From Candidatus Microgenomates bacterium (GTDB lineage Bacteria > Patescibacteriota > Microgenomatia > JACPZF01): DNA of 35,968 nt. The position numbers and the translations under genes were made by a program. The stretch spans positions 1 to 35,968 of the forward strand of contig JACQHK010000001.1 in NCBI GenBank assembly GCA_016199065.1, read 5' to 3'. The notes below the pieces were generated by a model. The model worked only from the letters and a program-made list of their open reading frames with translations, made no database searches and had not been told where the DNA came from. Positions 32,387 to 35,968 of this stretch are shown here, piece by piece; positions within the stretch are counted from its first letter, which is position 1, and every line of letters starts with the position of its first letter.

Positions 32387-32391
32387 AATTG

Positions 32392-32423
32392 TTTAGTCAT
32401 TAGTCATTAGACTATCGACTAAA
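32392..32423 (+). promoter_or_regulatory. 5'-terminal hairpin in the rplU leader
   Basis: TTTAGTC (32392-32398) pairs with GACTAAA (32417-32423), and inside it TAGTC-ATTA-GACTA (32401-32414) forms a second stem, separated by 2-nt symmetric internal loops. The hairpin begins at the predicted transcription start and ends 19 nt before the rplU ATG. It could protect the mRNA 5' end or act as a ribosomal-protein autoregulatory leader. Confidence 0.6.
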
Positions 32424-32442
32424 ATCAGAAAGACTAAATAAT

Positions 32443-32853
32443 ATGCCATCAGCTTTAATCGAAATTAACGGTAAGCAATATTTTGCCAAATTGGGTGAAG
32501 AAATCGTTGTTTCTTCGTTGAATAAGGAAGTCGGCGAAAAAATAAAAATAGACAAGGTTCTTTTGGTGGAATTGGAAGGAAATACGAGTTTAGGACAACC
32601 TTACTTAGAAGGGGTATCCATTGAGGCTGAAGTGATAAAAAACTTTAAAGGTCCGAAAGTGGAGGTAAAGAAGTTTAAGAGCAAGGTGCGTTATCGAAAA
32701 AAGACCGGTTTTCGTCCGCATTTAACAACTTTAAAAATCCTAAAAATTGGTCAGCATCAGCACCAAGCAGTATCTGAAAGCAAAAAAAGTCCTACTAAGG
32801 CAAAAACAATAAAAAAAACACCCGCAATCCCCAAGACAAAAAAGAAAAAATAA
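32443..32853 (+). CDS. rplU: 50S ribosomal protein L21
   Basis: A 136-residue ribosomal protein. The first about 103 residues are a standard L21: 'ALIEINGKQYFAKLGEEIVV' at the start and 'KSKVRYRKKTGFRPHLTTLKI' near residue 80-100, the rRNA-binding signature. The last about 30 residues form a Lys-rich, Pro/Thr-containing tail not present in most bacterial L21. L21 binds 23S rRNA in the large subunit. The gene is driven by its own promoter and followed without gap by a methyltransferase gene, with rpmA after that. Confidence 0.96.
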   Translation: MPSALIEINGKQYFAKLGEEIVVSSLNKEVGEKIKIDKVLLVELEGNTSLGQPYLEGVSIEAEVIKNFKGPKVEVKKFKSKVRYRKKTGFRPHLTTLKILKIGQHQHQAVSESKKSPTKAKTIKKTPAIPKTKKKK

Positions 32854-34056
32854 ATGGAGGAAAAATATCTCTTTCTCTTTGGTAATACACCACAACTTGG
32901 TTTAAAAGAGTTAGAAAGCTTTTTTACGAATTGTAAAGTAAGCGTAGAAAATCTAGAACGGTTTTCCTTATACGTCTTGGCAAAAACTTCAGTAATCGAT
33001 TATCAGACTGTTCTAAATCAGCTGGGCTGTACGATAAAAATTGCTCTGGTGTTGGGAGACGATTACGATGCCGCTCAATTAGAGGCAGCTATTTTTCAGG
33101 AATTAAAAAAAGGCCAGCAGAAAGTTGTTTTTGGAACCTCTTCTCCAGATAAATCGCTTTCCCAGCAGTCCCTGCGCGTTTTAAAAGTGGAAATAAAAAG
33201 AAAACTGTCTTTAACTAAGAAAGGTATCAGATTCATTGATTCGCCTGACGAACGAGGTCTTTCCAGCGTCGTTATTGCCAAAGAAAAGGTATCGGAATTC
33301 TTGATTTTTAAGCCAGATAATAAATTCCTGCTTGCTAAAACGATTGCTGTGCAGAATTATGAGTATTGGTCAAAGGCAGATTTCGGTCGTCCGTTTGCTG
33401 ATCCCCGAAGCGGTATGTTGCCACCCAAAATAGCCAGAGCAATGGTTAACCTGAGTCAAGAATGCCCTTGTAATACAAAAGAAAGCAGAACTCTTCTTGA
33501 CCCTTTTTGCGGAATGGGTACTATTTTACAGGAGGGTCTAGCAGATGGATTCGCAGTTATCGGAAGTGATTTTTCCTCTGAGGTAATTAAGAAGACTCAA
33601 AAAAATCTGGAATGGTACACGAAAGAATTTAAACCCGTTAAAAACTTTTCCCTTTTTACGGTAGATGCCGTACATCTTTCCCAGCTACCGTTATCTGAGA
33701 TTGACTGCATTGTGACCGAAGGTTATATGGGTCCGACATTGGAAATATATCAGGAGGAAGTTTTTACTTCGGGACGAACGGAAAAACTCAACACCGAAAA
33801 ACTGAAAAATATTTACAAAGGCTTAGAGAAACTTTATATTGGTAGCCTCCGAGAGTGGAAAAAGGTACTTAAAAAAGATGGCAAGGTTGTTATGATTTTT
33901 CCGTCTTTTCATCTGCCGAAATTTACTTTAAAACCAGAAAAAATAATTGACAAGATAAGAAATCTTGGGTATAGTATCTCGTACGGTCCGTTGGAATATA
34001 GCAGATTCGGCGCAAGTATAATACGAAATATCTATCTTCTAAATAATCTGTCTTAG
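32854..34056 (+). CDS. Trm11/TrmG10-like RNA methyltransferase
   Basis: A 400-residue protein. The N-terminal half (1-170) is THUMP-like in position but has no clear motif. Then come 'ADFGRPFADPRSGMLPPKIARAMVNL', the SAM-binding motif I 'LLDPFCGMGTILQEG' and motif IV region 'CIVTEGYMGPTLE'. This order matches archaeal-type tRNA guanine-N2 methyltransferases (COG1041, TrmG10/Trm11), which modify G10 of tRNA. Motif IV in relatives usually reads (D/E)PPYG or TEPYLG; Gly replaces Pro here. The ATG follows the rplU stop directly, and rpmA follows after 12 nt, so it sits inside the L21-L27 operon. Confidence 0.8.
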   Translation: MEEKYLFLFGNTPQLGLKELESFFTNCKVSVENLERFSLYVLAKTSVIDYQTVLNQLGCTIKIALVLGDDYDAAQLEAAIFQELKKGQQKVVFGTSSPDKSLSQQSLRVLKVEIKRKLSLTKKGIRFIDSPDERGLSSVVIAKEKVSEFLIFKPDNKFLLAKTIAVQNYEYWSKADFGRPFADPRSGMLPPKIARAMVNLSQECPCNTKESRTLLDPFCGMGTILQEGLADGFAVIGSDFSSEVIKKTQKNLEWYTKEFKPVKNFSLFTVDAVHLSQLPLSEIDCIVTEGYMGPTLEIYQEEVFTSGRTEKLNTEKLKNIYKGLEKLYIGSLREWKKVLKKDGKVVMIFPSFHLPKFTLKPEKIIDKIRNLGYSISYGPLEYSRFGASIIRNIYLLNNLS

Positions 34057-34068
34057 GGAGAAAAAGAA

Positions 34069-34326
34069 ATGGCACATATTAAAGCAGGCGGTGTAGCTAA
34101 AGGAAATAAAGACTCTCAGGCCAAGCGATTGGGAGTCAAAATTTTTGGTGGAGCCAAAGTGATTCCGGGAAATATCATTGTTCGTCAAAGAGGAACTAAA
34201 TTTGCCATAGGAAATGGTGCTAAGTTTGGTAAAGATTTTACTATTTTTTCTGTAGTTTCCGGGGTGGTCAATTTTAAGAATAAACATGGTAAAAAGGTAG
34301 TCGAGGTTCTGCCCCAAAAGACATGA
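34069..34326 (+). CDS. rpmA: 50S ribosomal protein L27
   Basis: An 85-residue ribosomal protein with 'DSQAKRLGVKIFGG', 'VIPGNIIVRQRGTKF' and 'GKDFTIFSVVSG', the L27 signature. The N-terminus 'MAHIKAGG' has no cleavable extension of the Firmicute type, so no Prp-like protease is needed, consistent with the absence of ysxB/prp next to it. The N-terminal tail of L27 reaches the peptidyl transferase centre. A GGAGA Shine-Dalgarno lies 9 nt before the ATG. The stop overlaps the parB ATG. Confidence 0.97.
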   Translation: MAHIKAGGVAKGNKDSQAKRLGVKIFGGAKVIPGNIIVRQRGTKFAIGNGAKFGKDFTIFSVVSGVVNFKNKHGKKVVEVLPQKT

Positions 34327-35144
34327 ATAAGGGAAATCAAGAAGTATTAGAGCTGGAGATTAATCTTCTCGAACCAAATCCATTACAGCCCCGTGGATTA
34401 ATTCCTCCTGAAAACCTAAGCGAGTTGGTTGATTCAATTAAAATTCATGGAATCCTGGAACCTTTAGTGGTGGCTAAAACTCCTGCTGGCTATCAAATTA
34501 TTGCCGGAGAGAGGCGTTGGCGGGCAGCCAAAGTTGCAGGTTTTAAAACAGTACCAGTAATCGTCAAAGAAACTACTCCTCGCGGAATGCTAGAAATGGC
34601 TTTAGTAGAAAACGTTCAGCGAGAAGATTTAAACCCCCTGGATAGAGCGCAAGCCTATAAAAAATTGATGGAAGAATTCAGTTTAAGCACGACTGACGTT
34701 GCCACACGCGTCGGAAAAAGCGTTCCTTACATTAGCAATACTCTTAGACTCCTTGTTTTACCCGACGCCATCAAAGATGGTTTAGTGTCGGAATTAATTA
34801 GCGAAGGTCACGCGCGCGCCTTATTGCAACTAAGCGATCACAGATTAATGGTGGAGACCTACAAACAGGTATTAAGAGAAAGCGCTTCAGTACGTAAGGT
34901 TGAAGAAATGGTAAGAAGAATTCTTTCTCAGGGACAGATTCAGCCAAAAACGCGAGTTGCGCAGATTAAAACTCCGGAGATAGAAGAATTAGAGAAAAAA
35001 TTGGCTAAAATTCTTAAAGGAAAAGCAAAAATTGAATTATCTCAAGTTCAGGCAAAACTTTCCTTGGTGTTTAGGGGAGATCTTGATTTTACAACGGATA
35101 AAATAGAGAAGATTACTAAGATGCTTGAGCAAATTTTTGCTTAA
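34323..35144 (+). CDS. parB: ParB/Spo0J-type chromosome partitioning protein
   Basis: A 273-residue CTP-dependent DNA clamp that loads at parS sites. It has the N-terminal 'PNPLQPR' segment, the nucleotide-site 'AGERRWRAAKVAGF' (Box II region), 'ENVQREDLNPLDRA', and a helix-turn-helix region (about 115-140, 'STTDVATRVGKSVPYISNTLR'). The C-terminal about 60 residues are likely the dimerisation domain. No parA is adjacent, and I saw no canonical parS-like TGTTTCACGTGAAACA in the window. ATG 34323 overlaps the rpmA stop (ATGA), coupling it to the ribosomal operon. Confidence 0.94.
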   Translation: MNKGNQEVLELEINLLEPNPLQPRGLIPPENLSELVDSIKIHGILEPLVVAKTPAGYQIIAGERRWRAAKVAGFKTVPVIVKETTPRGMLEMALVENVQREDLNPLDRAQAYKKLMEEFSLSTTDVATRVGKSVPYISNTLRLLVLPDAIKDGLVSELISEGHARALLQLSDHRLMVETYKQVLRESASVRKVEEMVRRILSQGQIQPKTRVAQIKTPEIEELEKKLAKILKGKAKIELSQVQAKLSLVFRGDLDFTTDKIEKITKMLEQIFA

Positions 35145-35148
35145 GAAT

Positions 35149-35709
35149 TCAAAAATCTACTTTTTGTACAAAACCCAATTCCGATAACGGCCAATATCTC
35201 AGCCAGGCTTTGCCGATTATTTCTTCTTTTTTCACGAATCCCCACTCTCTTGAATCTGAACTGTGACTACGGTTATCACCCAAAACGAAATATTCATTGG
35301 GAGGAACGATCAGGTCCTCGTCACTTCGGGCAAAAATTCCCGGATTGGTCACATAATCGCTCGGCAGAAAGCTTTCGTTTAACGGCTCATTATTCAGGTA
35401 AATTTTTCCATCGGACACCCGAACGACATCTCCGGGTGTACCGATAATTCTCTTAATGTAATCAACTTCATGGTCCTTAGGTGCTTTAAAGACTACAACG
35501 TCACCGTGTTGGGGTGGATTAAGACGATAGGAAATTTTGTCTGTCAAAATATACTCCCCGTCAATAAAATTGGGAACCATGGAATTTCCCTTTACCTGAT
35601 GGGGTTGTACCAGAAAAAGATAAATGACCACGAAAATGGCCAGTGCTACGACAATTGTCTCTATCGTATCCAAAAAAAATGTACCAATTTTTTTAAGTAC
35701 ATCAACCAT
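35149..35709 (-). CDS. lepB: Signal peptidase I
   Basis: A 186-residue membrane serine protease that cleaves signal peptides. One N-terminal membrane segment (about 14-34) precedes the catalytic Ser43 in 'KGNSMVPNF' and Lys86 in 'DYIKRIIGTPGD', the Ser-Lys dyad. 'VLGDNRSHSSDSREWGFV' is the conserved box E. A single anchor and short length are of the Gram-positive type. It is convergent with parB, 4 nt apart, with no terminator seen. Upstream is a good promoter with the start codon 6 nt after the -10. Confidence 0.96.
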   Translation of the reverse strand: MVDVLKKIGTFFLDTIETIVVALAIFVVIYLFLVQPHQVKGNSMVPNFIDGEYILTDKISYRLNPPQHGDVVVFKAPKDHEVDYIKRIIGTPGDVVRVSDGKIYLNNEPLNESFLPSDYVTNPGIFARSDEDLIVPPNEYFVLGDNRSHSSDSREWGFVKKEEIIGKAWLRYWPLSELGFVQKVDF

Positions 35710-35715
35710 AAGTTA

Positions 35716-35745
35716 AGTTTAAGCTATGCTATAATTGAGTGTCAA
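35716..35745 (-). promoter_or_regulatory. Sigma70-type promoter for lepB
   Basis: On the minus strand TTGACA (35745-35740), an 18-nt spacer and TAAACT (35721-35716) precede the lepB ATG by 6 nt, so the transcript would be leaderless. On the plus strand an extended -10, TGCTATAAT (hexamer 35730-35735), overlaps it and may be a divergent promoter toward the tRNA region. Confidence 0.55.
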
Positions 35746-35752
35746 TGGGAAA

Positions 35753-35832
35753 CAAATGTACAACGCAAAATGTGCAGTTTACACTTTTTACTAAGTAATT
35801 TTGTACATTATACATTGAGAATTGTACATTAT
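35753..35832. repeat. Three TTGTACATT-type repeats upstream of lepB and the tRNA
   Basis: TTGTACATTAT occurs at 35801-35811 and 35822-35832, and an inverted relative CAAATGTACAA at 35753-35763. All contain the palindrome TGTACA. They lie between the lepB promoter and the tRNA region and could be operator sites or a remnant of a duplicated AT-rich stretch. Confidence 0.5.
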
Positions 35833-35837
35833 TTTTT

Positions 35838-35923
35838 GGACTTGTAGCTTAGTAGTACCTGCCCGCAATTGCTACGCAAAGCGTCGTAGGCGGGGAGCGT
35901 TAGGTTCACACCGCGCCTGCACT
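35838..35923 (+). other. Hairpin element with tRNA-like flanks before tRNA-Val
   Basis: CCCGC (35862-35866) pairs with GCGGG (35890-35894), with CTACG (35872-35876) and CGTAG (35885-35889) stacked inside around CAAAGCGT. To its left is a D-arm-like TAGCTTAGTAGTA and to its right a T-arm-like TAGGTTCACACC. No acceptor stem can be formed and no anticodon loop fits, so I do not call a tRNA. A decayed tRNA or a REP-like repeat are both possible. Confidence 0.35.
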
Positions 35924-35968
35924 GGCCGCTTAGCTCAGTTGGTTAGAGCGCTTCGTTCACATCGAAGA
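35924..35968 (+). tRNA. tRNA-Val(CAC), 3' part beyond the window
   Basis: The 5' end reads GGCCGCT (acceptor), TA, then a D-arm GCTC-AGTTGGTTA-GAGC and an anticodon arm CTTCG-TTCACAT-CGAAG. The 7-nt loop TTCACAT places CAC at positions 34-36, decoding the valine codon GUG. The window ends just after the anticodon stem, so the T-arm, acceptor 3' strand and any encoded CCA are not visible. Confidence 0.9.

Noticed and set aside
34323-35144. parS site next to parB
   Set aside because: No sequence close to the canonical 16-bp parS palindrome was noticed by eye in the window.
35470-35847. 125-aa plus-strand ORF opposite lepB
   Set aside because: It is a shadow of lepB on the other strand followed by AT-rich repeat sequence, with no motif.
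35838-35923. Intron-containing tRNA gene
   Set aside because: The acceptor ends do not pair, and removing the inner hairpin leaves no valid 7-nt anticodon loop with U33.
1-35968. UGA recoding as in Gracilibacteria/Absconditabacteria
   Set aside because: UGA ends ftsW, murF, rpmA and other genes at family-typical lengths and is not found within conserved domains.
1-35968. CRISPR array, insertion sequence or prophage
   Set aside because: No regularly spaced direct repeats, transposase, integrase or phage genes were seen. The Cas4-like nuclease has no cas neighbours.

Overview
This window looks like a chromosome segment of a Candidate Phyla Radiation (Patescibacteria) bacterium, most likely from the Microgenomates side; that placement is inferred from gene style and synteny, not from a tree. 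The DNA is AT-rich and densely coded, with many 1-29 nt gene overlaps. Mur ligases have short N-termini and the FtsQ-like protein is reduced. UGA is an ordinary stop codon (for example in ftsW and murF), so the recoded Gracilibacteria/Absconditabacteria are excluded.

Layout. Positions 1-7296 (+) hold the front of a division and cell wall (dcw) cluster: rsmH (3' end only), ftsL-like, ftsI, murE, murC, murB, murA. Positions 7361-11475 (-) are an inverted block whose transcription order is murF, an alpha/beta hydrolase, a DegT-type aminotransferase and a FemX-like aminoacyltransferase. It meets murA across a perfect palindrome. Positions 11548-20164 (+) resume the dcw set: an unknown protein, dgkA, mraY, murD, ftsW, murG, ftsQ-like, ftsA, ftsZ. 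Positions 20237-26006 (+) are accessory: an unknown protein, a membrane methyltransferase, a divergent lipid kinase, an Ldh-type dehydrogenase, a proline-rich membrane protein, a RecB/Cas4-like nuclease with four candidate Fe-S cysteines, and a YibE/F protein. Positions 26006-32353 hold a structured RNA, glmS, a T-box leader, ileS and rodA. Positions 32357-35709 hold rplU, a Trm11/TrmG10-like methyltransferase, rpmA, parB and convergent lepB. The window ends inside a tRNA-Val(CAC).

How the genes fit together. GlmS supplies glucosamine-6-P. MurA-F build the UDP-MurNAc peptide, MraY and MurG make lipid II, and the DgkA-family kinase probably recycles undecaprenol. FtsW/FtsI and RodA polymerise and crosslink, and FtsA/FtsZ organise division. 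FemX suggests a branched peptide bridge.

The most interesting signals are RNA-level. (1) There is a complete T-box antiterminator/terminator switch in front of ileS. (2) A roughly 230-nt RNA closed by a long terminal helix fills the yibE/F-glmS gap; I cannot assign it to a family with confidence. (3) A recurrent promoter design places the -10 box 5-9 nt before the start codon, which predicts leaderless mRNAs. At protein level, MurA has Asp in place of the fosfomycin-target Cys, and MraY lacks most of its usual HHH motif.
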